NCBI GenBank assembly: GCA_037045265.1
Contig: JBAOHV010000016.1
Span: forward strand, 532,251-596,250
Direction of reading: 5' to 3'
DNA: 64,000 nt
Origin: JBAOHV01 sp037045265
GTDB lineage: Bacteria > Actinomycetota > Acidimicrobiia > Acidimicrobiales > Microtrichaceae
Position numbers and translations under genes: made by a program
The notes under the pieces: model-generated
Told to the model about the DNA's origin: nothing
Database searches by the model: none
The model's input: the letters and a program-made list of their open reading frames with translations, nothing else
Shown here: piece after piece, positions 28,508 through 35,695 of the stretch
How positions within the stretch are numbered: the first letter of the stretch is position 1
How the letters are laid out: each line of letters begins with the position of its first letter

Positions 28508-29734
28508 ATGACAAGAAAAACTCGCCTAATCTGGCTAATAACTGCTAATTTTTTTATCTTCACCTTCATTGCCTGTCAATCAAGTGAGGCAGAAACACCG
28601 GTATTCCAGGAGTTTACTGTAACCATTACTGCCTCTCTTCCAGTAACAACAAAGGTGGGAACTGCCATCATAACACCTACTGTAACACAAGTTGTGTTAC
28701 CCACATTCACAAATGACAGAGTCACACTAACTCCATCGCCATCGCCGACGGCTGCCCCTATACAGATGATAGAAAAATTACCTATCAACGGTGTAATAAT
28801 GGCTATTTCAGTAGATCGCACTTTTATAGCTGTAGTAAATAGAAATAGTAATACGGTTTATGGATACGATCTAACCACAGAAAAGGTCATATGGCAGTTT
28901 AGCTTGAACAATCACATACCAAATGTTGCGTCTTTTGATCTTTCCCCTAATGGCGATCTCCTTGCACTTGGTGGGGCAATCTCCCCTAGTGGTGTTGCTG
29001 GTGAAGGAATGCACGAAAATGTATATGTTTTAAGCACAGGTAATGGGGAATTGGTTCAATCATTTCTCGTTCCATATCATGTCGTTGATAGTGTGTCTTT
29101 TTCTCCCGATAGCAGGTATTTGGCTGTTTCTGCCTATGAATCATTTTCTTCTGATTATGGTGTTATGGTATGGGAGATGGAGTCATGGCAGTTAGCATAC
29201 GAATTGCTGTCTAGCAGCTATCACTGGGATGTTTTTGACACTGTTTTTGTACCGGGCCAAGAAAGCACACTTGCTGTAGTTACTACTAATTTGAATATAC
29301 CCGAAGAGTTTGACGAAGATGAGAAGGGCGGAGGACTATACTTTTGGGATCTTAGTAATCAACAAATTTATGAAGCGATTTCAGGGACTTTTGCATTGAG
29401 TGTTGCTACTTCACCAAGTGGGCGCTATGTTGCTGCATATATTGATGGAAATTTGCGGGTCTGGGATATACAAAGCGAATTAGAAGTTTTAAACATTGTG
29501 GTAGGAGAAACAGCAGATACCCGTCGTCTGGCCCTAACTGATACAGGTATTATTGGAAACTTGGACACTAAAGGTGTCTTAACTATTTGGAATTTGCGGG
29601 GCGAGTTATTGACCACATTAGAAACAGAAGGAACCATATCTGATATTGCCTTTTCAAGTAGTGAAAAACTAATAATTACTTCTTACATCGGAAATGAAGC
29701 ACAACCCGTCGAAATATGGCAGATAAACAAATAA
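28508..29734 (+). CDS. WD40-like lipoprotein, candidate immunity protein of the giant RHS tip
   Basis: 408 residues. Signal peptide with lipobox (FTFIAC, Cys24), Thr/Pro-rich linker to about residue 88, then blades: ISVDRTFIAVVNR, FDLSPNGDLLALGG, VSFSPDSRYLAVSA, VATSPSGRYVAAYIDG with LRVWDI, and IAFSSSEKLIITS with VEIWQI, close to a WD40 propeller. Same strand as the RHS gene and 18 bases behind it. This is the fifth RHS tip with such a neighbour in the window. The 5' half is AT-richer than the RHS shell, as usual for tip/immunity pairs. Immunity role inferred. Confidence 0.7.
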   Translation: MTRKTRLIWLITANFFIFTFIACQSSEAETPVFQEFTVTITASLPVTTKVGTAIITPTVTQVVLPTFTNDRVTLTPSPSPTAAPIQMIEKLPINGVIMAISVDRTFIAVVNRNSNTVYGYDLTTEKVIWQFSLNNHIPNVASFDLSPNGDLLALGGAISPSGVAGEGMHENVYVLSTGNGELVQSFLVPYHVVDSVSFSPDSRYLAVSAYESFSSDYGVMVWEMESWQLAYELLSSSYHWDVFDTVFVPGQESTLAVVTTNLNIPEEFDEDEKGGGLYFWDLSNQQIYEAISGTFALSVATSPSGRYVAAYIDGNLRVWDIQSELEVLNIVVGETADTRRLALTDTGIIGNLDTKGVLTIWNLRGELLTTLETEGTISDIAFSSSEKLIITSYIGNEAQPVEIWQINK

Positions 29735-29919
29735 TTATGCTTTCCTACTATGGCGAGTTGTTCCGTTCTGTTGCGACCATTTTCCTTCTATCCCCACCCC
29801 CCTCCCAATCCTCGACTCGTCGAATGGTTTTGTTGCGCCGTTTCCTGTAAACAAAAAACGAGCGTTTTATCCTCTCCATTTTGTGTAATCAATACACCCT
29901 AAAAACAGGCTACAGACTG

Positions 29920-29925
29920 TATAAT
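29920..29925 (+). promoter_or_regulatory. Putative -10 box of the serine recombinase gene
   Basis: A perfect TATAAT, 41 bp before the ATG at 29967. No good -35 hexamer is seen 16-18 bp upstream. Confidence 0.4.
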
Positions 29926-29966
29926 GATTGCGTTCAATTTCGCCTTAAGTGAGAACGGGTGCAATC

Positions 29967-30599
29967 ATGGCCAAAACAGTCGCCTATTTACGTGTCTCCA
30001 CCGATAAACAAGACCTCAACCATCAGAAGCTGGAAATCCTGGAATATGCCCGCCGCCACGAACTTCATATCAATGCGTTCATCGAGGTGGCCATGTCATC
30101 GCGCCAGACAAGCAAGCAGCGGCGTATTGACGAGTTGTTAACGCAACTGGCCGACTCCGACACCCTCATCGTGACGGAACTGAGCCGCCTGGGCCGTAGC
30201 ACTGCCGAGGTTGTAGCCCTGGTCAACAAGCTGCTCCAGCGCAATATCCGCGTCACTGTCATCAAGCAGCGGCTGGACATCGCCCAACATGACATGCAAT
30301 CCAAGATCATCGTGACGCTGTTTTCCTTGTTTGCGGAGTTGGAACGTGACCTGGTCAGCCTGCGCACCCGAGAAGCGCTGGCAGCCCGGAAAAGCCAGGG
30401 GGTCAAACTGGGCAAACCGAAGGGCACGATCCAGGCCAGCCAATTTGATAAAGACCGGCCACGCATTGAGGAACTATTGAGCCTGGGTTTATCGGTGCGT
30501 AAAATCGCCCGGCTGTTGGGGTATAAAAACCACATCGGTCTTAACACCTACGTCAAGAAACGTGAATTGCGCCAGCAGCCAGTCTCCATAACCCCATAA
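29967..30599 (+). CDS. Serine recombinase (resolvase/invertase family)
   Basis: 210 residues from MAKTVAYLRVSTDKQ, with the nucleophile Ser in YLRVSTDKQ. TLIVTELSRLGRSTAEVVAL is the conserved Arg-bearing region, and LFAELERDLVSLRTREAL the E-helix. The C-terminal part (RPRIEELLSLGLSVRKIARLLG) is the DNA-binding helix-turn-helix. About the size of Tn3-type resolvases and Pin-type invertases. It stands alone between the RHS island and the PRTRC cassette, on the plus strand, with no transposase next to it; it may have served island insertion or dimer resolution. Confidence 0.9.
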   Translation: MAKTVAYLRVSTDKQDLNHQKLEILEYARRHELHINAFIEVAMSSRQTSKQRRIDELLTQLADSDTLIVTELSRLGRSTAEVVALVNKLLQRNIRVTVIKQRLDIAQHDMQSKIIVTLFSLFAELERDLVSLRTREALAARKSQGVKLGKPKGTIQASQFDKDRPRIEELLSLGLSVRKIARLLGYKNHIGLNTYVKKRELRQQPVSITP

Positions 30600-30647
30600 C
30601 TGTGTGTCTCATTACCTCTCTGTCATAGGTAAATTGCGGGAACAGCT

Positions 30648-31300
30648 CTATTCGGTGCCCGCTGTGCCGTTCCGGCTTAAATAGGGCCGGAGATTGGTAG
30701 CGGTCGTCTGTTTGGTCTGGGCGACAAAGGGCGAGAGATTAAAGCGCGTATCAAATGAAGTCAGTTGGCGTAAAAGAACAAACTGGTATGCGTACTGGGC
30801 GGCCACCGCGGCCGCCATCTGGTTTACCATGAGGCTCTGTTCTTCACGCAATACCATCTGGGCGCAGGAGAGAGGAGGAGCCACCCGATCAGGCTCCAAT
30901 AAGCCTGGCTCCTGCACATGAGGTGCTGGCAGGCCATGACATAAGTAAAAAGAATCCAGGATAACTGGCTTGCCTGGGGGAAGGTTCCCTACCAGGCATT
31001 GGCCGTTAAATTCAGCGTTGCCACTGTCCAGCCACCATAAACGGCCATTGGCCCGCTCGACAGCCCGGGCCATTTCCTGGCGTGCCCGCTCGTTATCCAC
31101 AGCCCCAATTAACAACACCTCTCCCGCAGTTCGGGCGGGTACCATTTCCACCCGAAACGGCTCAGGGATGGCTTGTATAGCCAGGCCAAAGGCAACATTT
31201 AGCCGTAATGCCATCGTGACGGCCTTGTTTTGCGCCAGTTCAGCAAAACAGAAATTCTGCCGACCAATAATGACTTCGTCCACAATGTCCGGCTGGCTGA
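30648..31300 (-). pseudogene. PRTRC system ThiF family (E1-like) protein, N-terminally deleted
   Basis: 211 residues from an internal ATG or GTG (VDEVIIGRQNFCFAE). The E1-like adenylating fold starts mid-domain with IGRQNF, followed by NKAVTMALRLNVAFG, VLLIGAVDNERARQEM and LWWLDSGNAEFNGQCLVG. The N-terminal 50-60 residues with the ATP-binding GxGGTGS loop are gone: only 13 bases separate this segment from the truncated PRTRC A gene. So a deletion removed the end of A and the start of ThiF together. In intact PRTRC systems ThiF is the E1-like enzyme acting with the JAB (A) and E2-like (B) proteins. Confidence 0.8.
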
Positions 31301-31313
31301 TATAAAGTGGTTT

Positions 31314-31859
31314 TCAATGCCCACAGACGCCTACCCGCAACTTCATCTCCGGTACGCTCTCGAGGTGTCCCATCACGCCATACAGTCGAATGCCTTGTTC
31401 ATCCCGGTCATCGGTCGCACTCCAGAAGGCGGGCATATTGCCGTGGGAGTGGAGTTCGAGCAGGATGGCCGGGTCGTCCAGTCCGGCTGAGGTGACGCTC
31501 CCTGGTGTAGCGACCTGCCGCGGCCGCATCAAACACACCTTCTCTCCCTGCACATGAAACGAGTACAGGGCCTCACGTAGACCCCCGTTCTTTTCACGAG
31601 CCGAGAGGGCAGACTGGTACGCGGCCGCGAGAAGCGTCTCAGGTAAACGGCCTATCAACAGGCGAAAGGCGGGCTGAACCGGCAACAAACCCCGTACCGG
31701 GTAGTGGAGCAGGGGCATAACCACTTCCCACCAGGGTGTTCCGGCACGGAGAAAGAGACCATTCCCGGCCAGGAGGTATTGGTAGAGGATGGCATTGTTG
31801 GATGGCAAGGGGTCAGAGTGATGGACATGGTAGGTGATGAGATTGAGGAACATAGGCAA
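31314..31859 (-). CDS. PRTRC system protein A (JAB/JAMM protease-like), C-terminally truncated
   Basis: 181 residues. Conserved JAMM core: ILLELHSHGNMPAFWSATDD (E, HxH, S and D zinc-site pattern), then EQGIRLYGVMGHL and LRVGVCGH, where it stops early; family members go on for about 20 residues. JAMM proteins of this type cut ubiquitin-like tags, and in PRTRC they accompany E1- and E2-like proteins. The early stop coincides with the deletion that removed the N-terminus of ThiF. Two GCGGCCGC sites lie in it. The gene begins shortly below a strong terminator that isolates it from the retropepsin genes. Confidence 0.85.
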   Translation of the reverse strand: MPMFLNLITYHVHHSDPLPSNNAILYQYLLAGNGLFLRAGTPWWEVVMPLLHYPVRGLLPVQPAFRLLIGRLPETLLAAAYQSALSAREKNGGLREALYSFHVQGEKVCLMRPRQVATPGSVTSAGLDDPAILLELHSHGNMPAFWSATDDRDEQGIRLYGVMGHLESVPEMKLRVGVCGH

Positions 31860-31861
31860 AC

Positions 31862-31898
31862 AAAAACGCCACCATCAGCGATAGTGCTGATGGTGGCG
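31862..31898 (-). terminator. Strong rho-independent terminator after the retropepsin operon
   Basis: Perfect 13-bp stem CGCCACCATCAGC/GCTGATGGTGGCG with a six-base loop, followed on the minus strand by TTTTTG. It ends the operon 33143-31937 just before PRTRC A, so A must have its own promoter or be poorly expressed. Confidence 0.9.
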
Positions 31899-31936
31899 TC
31901 GCTAAGTTTTGTCTTGTTTGTCAGAAGAGAAGCTGT

Positions 31937-32335
31937 TTAAGGCTCCAATAGACGTAATGGCTCGCGGCTCAACTGAAATTGTTGACCAGGTCCATCGAGC
32001 AAAAGGTAGTAACCTTGGAGCCAATCACGCCCCAAAATCACAAAGGGATAAGGCGTGAGAACGACTTCCAGCTTTTGGGCTGATTCTCCAGGCAAGTTGA
32101 GGAAAACATCGTAGGTATAAACAGGCGTCTTGACGGCATTAGCATCTTCCAGGTTCAAACGCCCAATAGGATAGAGTCGAAGTTTGTCTACCAATGTTTC
32201 AGGTACAGCCGTGATATCGGCACCCGTATCAATGAAAGCGGGGCTGTCAATCCGAGGACGCCGCCGCACAACCCCTGTTACAGTCACCGCTAAAACAATC
32301 GCGGGTGGATCGAAGGTTCTGTCGTAGGCGATCAT
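31937..32335 (-). CDS. Retropepsin-like aspartic protease
   Basis: 132 residues. SPAFIDTGADITAVPETL carries the aspartic protease signature D-T/S-G-A, and PYPFVILGRDWLQGY matches the ILGRD(xL) second motif of clan AA single-domain enzymes, which work as homodimers. Bacterial versions of this size are often found in pairs with DUF5678 proteins, as here. Substrate unknown. Its start overlaps the stop of the DUF5678 gene by four bases (ATGA), so the pair is co-translated. Confidence 0.8.
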   Translation of the reverse strand: MIAYDRTFDPPAIVLAVTVTGVVRRRPRIDSPAFIDTGADITAVPETLVDKLRLYPIGRLNLEDANAVKTPVYTYDVFLNLPGESAQKLEVVLTPYPFVILGRDWLQGYYLLLDGPGQQFQLSREPLRLLEP

Positions 32336-32718
32336 GAGCGCACAACCCGAAAAGAGGGCATACGAACGGTACGTGGGGAGCCCTCTGAAACTTTCTCAAC
32401 GTAACAGATCACATTACCCAGGCGTTGGCGCACCTGGTCAACCAATGCCAGCTTATCTGTACCACTGGCAACGACCTGACCCTGGTAAATGGCGACATAT
32501 TGCCCGGCATATTGCTCCAGCAAGGCAGGTTTAAGTTGCTCATAAGCCGCAACTTCCCGATCCAATGCCTGAGTGTTCTCGTCCGTCGTCGGTTCTTCCA
32601 GGTGTTCAGCAACCCACTCAATTACCAAATCATCGGTTGTTTTTCGTTGCGCTAGAGCTTTTCTACGAACCGTTTCATACATCTCTTGAGGCAATTGGAT
32701 TGTGTTTTGCATCTTCAA
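32332..32718 (-). CDS. DUF5678 family protein with ribbon-helix-helix-like N-terminus
   Basis: 128 residues. MQNTIQLPQEMYETVRRKAL is like a small RHH/antitoxin DNA-binding motif; the second half has LLEQYAGQYVAIYQGQVVAS and DKLALVDQVRQRLGN, the DUF5678 pattern. It lies between a second DUF5678 protein and the retropepsin, overlapping both by 4 bases. The set may be a regulator or substrate of the protease; a toxin-antitoxin-like role is possible but not shown. Confidence 0.65.
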   Translation of the reverse strand: MKMQNTIQLPQEMYETVRRKALAQRKTTDDLVIEWVAEHLEEPTTDENTQALDREVAAYEQLKPALLEQYAGQYVAIYQGQVVASGTDKLALVDQVRQRLGNVICYVEKVSEGSPRTVRMPSFRVVRS

Positions 32719-33143
32719 ACTCCTGGGTTGGCTGTTTCTGATTCATCCACAAACCATCCCGTGATGACCTGGTAGCTCTCGACGGCCTCAGCTCGCACAG
32801 GGGTCATGAGCACAAATTTACCAGGGTATTTTTGACGTATACGCTGATAAAGAGCCACGCTATCGGTGTCGTAATCCACCAATTGCCCTTCCAGGATAGC
32901 AACATTCCGGCCCTCATACTTCGGATAAAGTGTAGGATGTAGTTGCCGGTACGCGATTTCTTCACGGATCATGGCCTGTTGCCATTCAGCATCATCGTCT
33001 TCATCAGGCAAAAGTTCTTCGTCAGTAAGGTGTAACTGGTTGATGAGTTCTTCCCAAACGTCAATACCCAACAGAACGGCTTGCTTTTTACCTTCTCTAT
33101 CAGTGACGTATTGAACAGTTTGCAGAAGTTCCTGAACGCTCAT
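32715..33143 (-). CDS. DUF5678-containing protein with Phd-like N-terminus
   Basis: 142 residues. ELLQTVQYVTDREGKKQAV and LLGIDVWEELINQLH resemble the Phd/YefM fold, and the C-terminal part (LYPKYEGRNVAILEGQLVD, SVALYQRIRQKYPGKFVLM) is a DUF5678 unit. First gene of a three-gene overlapping operon with a second DUF5678 protein and a retropepsin. The arrangement (antitoxin-like, DUF5678, aspartic protease) is seen in Chloroflexota and cyanobacteria; no experimental role known to me. Confidence 0.65.
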   Translation of the reverse strand: MSVQELLQTVQYVTDREGKKQAVLLGIDVWEELINQLHLTDEELLPDEDDDAEWQQAMIREEIAYRQLHPTLYPKYEGRNVAILEGQLVDYDTDSVALYQRIRQKYPGKFVLMTPVRAEAVESYQVITGWFVDESETANPGV

Positions 33144-33188
33144 GATCGCACCTTTTCCTGGTTGGCTGGTTTGTTCATCTCTTTAATT

Positions 33189-33566
33189 TTACCGCACGCT
33201 ACTCGCTGGTGCGATTGCTGGTTCAGAATCTCTGGTTGAGCTGGTAATCAGGTCAATCTCCTGCAACGCCAACGGGAAATCTGCCAGACCCATAAGACTG
33301 ATTTGTGCGTTGGTCGGGAAGTAGATCAACAGAACCGAGTACTGCTCTAACTCCCACCCCTGTACCAGAACGTGCCAACTTCCATCACCAGCGCGTTTAT
33401 TCACCAGGATGAACGGCAGGACTTCTAGCCGTGAGGGAATGCCTGCTTCGGTCAAACCGGTCTGGAAGCGTTGCGCTGATTCCAGAGTGGGTAAGGTGGC
33501 CACACAATCGTAGCTCCAACCAGGCTGGTGATAATGCACCAGATAGCGGTTATTGTCTTCGTCCAT
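33189..33566 (-). CDS. Hypothetical protein
   Basis: 125 residues, not recognised. Contains two amphipathic strands and a helix pattern (YLVHYHQPGWSYDCVA, SAQRFQTGLTEAGI) and an interior ILVNKRAGDGSWHVLVQG. Sits between PRTRC B and the retropepsin operon on the same strand. Coding is supported by a good open frame and the fitting position. Confidence 0.5.
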   Translation of the reverse strand: MDEDNNRYLVHYHQPGWSYDCVATLPTLESAQRFQTGLTEAGIPSRLEVLPFILVNKRAGDGSWHVLVQGWELEQYSVLLIYFPTNAQISLMGLADFPLALQEIDLITSSTRDSEPAIAPASSVR

Positions 33567-33670
33567 GATGAAAACTCTCTTGCGGTGATAGAAAAACGGC
33601 TATCTCACGCCAAGTCGTCGTAAAGCTCGCCCAGTTCTTTAACTCCTCTGTACCTTGGCGTCTACTTCGG

Positions 33671-34381
33671 CTATACACACTTCGTGGCGTTCCTACAGCA
33701 CAAGTTCACGTGAGATTTCATTCCGCTTGTAGCTGGTAGCTGGTGCATGAGGTGGCCCAGAGTGGCATTCAAGGGGCTGAGGTGGTGTGAGGGGAACCGT
33801 TTCTGACCATCGAGCAGTTCCCACAACTGGCGCACATCATCGAGGAAGGTGGCACTGCGACCCTTTACCAGATGGTTGTTGAAGGCACTGCCTTCCAAGA
33901 ATAGGTACAGGGCCTGATAGATGGTATCCGTCGCGCAGAGAGGGAAGGGGGCGTTGCCCAGACAGATGACCCCGTGTTCGTTGACGTTGGGACTGGGGAA
34001 ATGCCAGAGAGGGGTGTGGAGACCTCGCGGCCGCGAACGTAGCGCATACACGTAATAGTTGCGGCCGCGACCCAAGAAGAGTGCCGGGGGTAGGGGGAGT
34101 TGGAAGGTTCGTTCACCTTGCCACTGTACCGACCACCGTCGCGCCGGGACATAGACAGCTAACGTCGTCACATCGCCTTGTTTCTGCCAGAACAAGGTTT
34201 CGCGGGGGAGTAACCCTGTCGCTAACCGGACATCCGTAAACACACCAGCCACATCCTCGACTGCCACCGGGTAACAGGTCTGGCTATGGCCCTCGCCGAA
34301 ACGGGTGAGCAGAACGGTTTGAGGGAAGAAATCGAGGCGGACAAGGGGACGGGTGAGGGGTTCGGTCGTGGGTTCGGTCAT
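33671..34381 (-). CDS. PRTRC system protein B (E2-like)
   Basis: 236 residues. FPQTVLLTRFGEGHSQTCYP at the N-terminus, then the family core: LFLGRGRNYYVYALR, LWHFPSPNVNEHGVICLGNA, and SAFNNHLVKGRSATFLDDVR before LWELLDGQKRFP. PRTRC B has been proposed to have an E2/UBC-like fold; the segment around ICLGN corresponds to the active-site loop, with Cys in VICLG as candidate. It would act with ThiF (E1-like) and A (JAB). Two GCGGCCGC sites. The last 17 residues (SHVNLCCRNATKCV) look unlike the family and may be an extension past the real end. Confidence 0.85.
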   Translation of the reverse strand: MTEPTTEPLTRPLVRLDFFPQTVLLTRFGEGHSQTCYPVAVEDVAGVFTDVRLATGLLPRETLFWQKQGDVTTLAVYVPARRWSVQWQGERTFQLPLPPALFLGRGRNYYVYALRSRPRGLHTPLWHFPSPNVNEHGVICLGNAPFPLCATDTIYQALYLFLEGSAFNNHLVKGRSATFLDDVRQLWELLDGQKRFPSHHLSPLNATLGHLMHQLPATSGMKSHVNLCCRNATKCV

Positions 34382-34387
34382 GGGATC

Positions 34388-34540
34388 TCCTCGGAAGCTA
34401 GAGCGAGAGGATAGAGCTAGAGGGGGAAAAAGCTAGAGCGAGAGGATAGAGCTAGAGGAAAGGCAGGGGTGCCTCTCGCTCTCGCTCAACCCTCTCGCTT
34501 CCTCTAGCTCTAGCTCTATCCTCTCGCTTCCCCTAGCTTC
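34388..34540. repeat. AGAGCTAGAG/CTCTCGCTCT long imperfect hairpin, copy 2
   Basis: Two GAAGCTAGAGCGAGAGGATAG-like units, a loop with GGCAGGGGTGCC, then complementary CTCTCGCTCTCGCTC and CTAGCTCTAGCTCTATCC runs. Nearly the whole 150 bp can fold on itself. Same family as 21055-21200 and 39375-39470. Confidence 0.8.
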
Positions 34541-34830
34541 GTGGGCGTCCTTGAGGATATCAGCGATTGTCGCCAAACGCGGCCGCGGCTCTTTCCCCAC
34601 CCATTGCACCAACGCATTCACCAATGTCTTCGACCATCATGTCGGTCCACACCGGAAAACAATGCTCGTTGACTCGTTCCAGAAAACGAACTGTCGCTAA
34701 ACACAACGATTGGCCCTACGGTCAGCATGGTCCGTAAAGTCAGGGGTTGACCTTCCAGGCTTTGCCGGATGGGGGCTAAGGCGTCGGGCTGGGGGGATAA
34801 GGCCAGCAGGCGGCTGATAATGGTTTCCAT
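34527..34830 (-). pseudogene. Hypothetical PRTRC-linked protein, two frameshifts
   Basis: Three frames form one plausible protein: METIISRLLALSPQPDALAP with PIRQSLEGQPLTLRTMLTVG, then RFLERVNEHCFPVWTDMMVE with DIG, then NALVQWVGKEPRPR and LATIADILKDAHEA. Shifts lie near 34705 and 34620-34580. The gene begins six bases after the PRTRC C stop, so it belongs to the operon. Function not recognised. Confidence 0.5.
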
Positions 34831-34835
34831 CGCTG

Positions 34836-35039
34836 TTACCCTTTGGTTGTCACCTGTTTGTGGAAGGTGATTTCCACTGTGCCATCGGGCAGGGTTTTCT
34901 CGACATGGGTGGCCTGGGCCAGTTCAGGCAGGTAGGCGGCCAGGTGGCGGCGCACGTCTTCGATACTGAACTGGTTACCAGGGTCGGGTAAGGTGTGTTG
35001 GGCATATTTGAAGATACGAGGGGGCATAAAACGCTCCAT
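34836..35039 (-). CDS. PRTRC system protein C (ubiquitin-like)
   Basis: 67 residues, normal length. PRIFKYAQHTLPDPGNQFSI with EDVRRHLAAYLPELAQA and VEITFHKQVTTKG, the beta-grasp-like pattern of PRTRC C ('F.Y....LPDPG....EEVR...A..YPEL..A'). It ends in a free Gly after Lys. A terminal Gly, together with E1-, E2- and JAB-like partners, fits a ubiquitin-like modifier; such roles have been proposed for PRTRC proteins but not proven here. Confidence 0.85.
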   Translation of the reverse strand: MERFMPPRIFKYAQHTLPDPGNQFSIEDVRRHLAAYLPELAQATHVEKTLPDGTVEITFHKQVTTKG

Positions 35040-35040
35040 T

Positions 35041-35160
35041 TACGATTTTGGATTTTAGATTTACGATTGGGATCCGTTCACGAGAGGCTCAACCAGTTAC
35101 CGAGCAATAGTTCGAGAAGCTCACCACAAGCCTAAAATCGTAAATCTACAATCGTAAATC
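35041..35160. repeat. Inverted repeat of TTTACGATT units between PRTRC genes
   Basis: Left arm contains GATTTACGATTG (35070) and related TTTACGATTTTGG; right arm contains CCTAAAATCGTAAATC and CAATCGTAAATC near the end. The 120-bp gap has no gene. Likely a folded non-coding repeat of the type scattered in Chloroflexota genomes; a transcription end or a REP-like element are both possible. Confidence 0.55.
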
Positions 35161-35584
35161 AAAACAGGGACAGGGTGGGTTGCTCCAAAACCGGTCGTTT
35201 GGTTGGTTGGGCCGGGGTGACTGGCTTAGAGGCAGAGGGCGTAAGGGGAGCGGTGGCAATGGTAGTGTCGTCTGTTTCTGCGGCCGCGTCGAATGCCTCA
35301 TCCTCTTCTCCATCCTCAAACGCATCATCCGTTTCGGGGTGCAGGGCTGGTGTCGCGGCCGCGTTAGTCTTCATCCGTATCCCGAAACTTGACCAGGTGG
35401 TGCGGATGAGTTGTTCCAGGTCAGGAAATATACCTTGCGCCTGAACAGGTATCTGGTTGGGTAAACCGAGACTCATCAGCACAGGGCGTTGGTTCAGGCT
35501 CACACCCGGAGCCAACTGCAAGACAATCGTGACCGACTGTTCTACCAACGGGTCGGTGAGCGTCAGGTTCAAATTCGGCTTCAT
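35159..35584 (-). CDS. PRTRC-linked hypothetical protein (possibly PRTRC E-like)
   Basis: 141 residues. The N-terminal 70 form a beta-rich domain (LNLTLTDPLVEQSVTIVLQL, VLMSLGLPNQIPV); the rest is acidic and Ala/Pro/Thr-rich (EDGEEDEAFDAAAETDD) and ends PTLSLF. In other PRTRC cassettes protein E sits between ParB and C and has a beta-rich start and a low-complexity acidic tail, so position and shape fit, but residue-level similarity is not clear to me. Two GCGGCCGC sites. Confidence 0.5.
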   Translation of the reverse strand: MKPNLNLTLTDPLVEQSVTIVLQLAPGVSLNQRPVLMSLGLPNQIPVQAQGIFPDLEQLIRTTWSSFGIRMKTNAAATPALHPETDDAFEDGEEDEAFDAAAETDDTTIATAPLTPSASKPVTPAQPTKRPVLEQPTLSLF

Positions 35585-35643
35585 AACGTTCTCCTAAATA
35601 GGACTGAGGTGAAAGTATTGAGTGCTAAGTTAAGAGATGTTGT

Positions 35644-35695
35644 TACTCAGTACTCAGTACTCAGTACTCAGTACTCAGTACTCAGCACTCAGTAC
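35644..35695. repeat. Tandem heptamer (TACTCAG)6-CACTCAG
   Basis: Six perfect TACTCAG units, one CACTCAG, then TAC, between parB (which ends at 35695) and the next gene. The upstream GAGTGCTAAG can pair with it. A simple-sequence repeat prone to slippage. Confidence 0.95.

Noticed and set aside
34433..34624. 63-residue gene
   Set aside because: Its N-terminal part is the third frame of the hypothetical gene at 34527-34830 and the rest is the hairpin repeat.
35644..35695. CRISPR-like or iteron repeat
   Set aside because: A pure 7-bp simple tandem without spacers.
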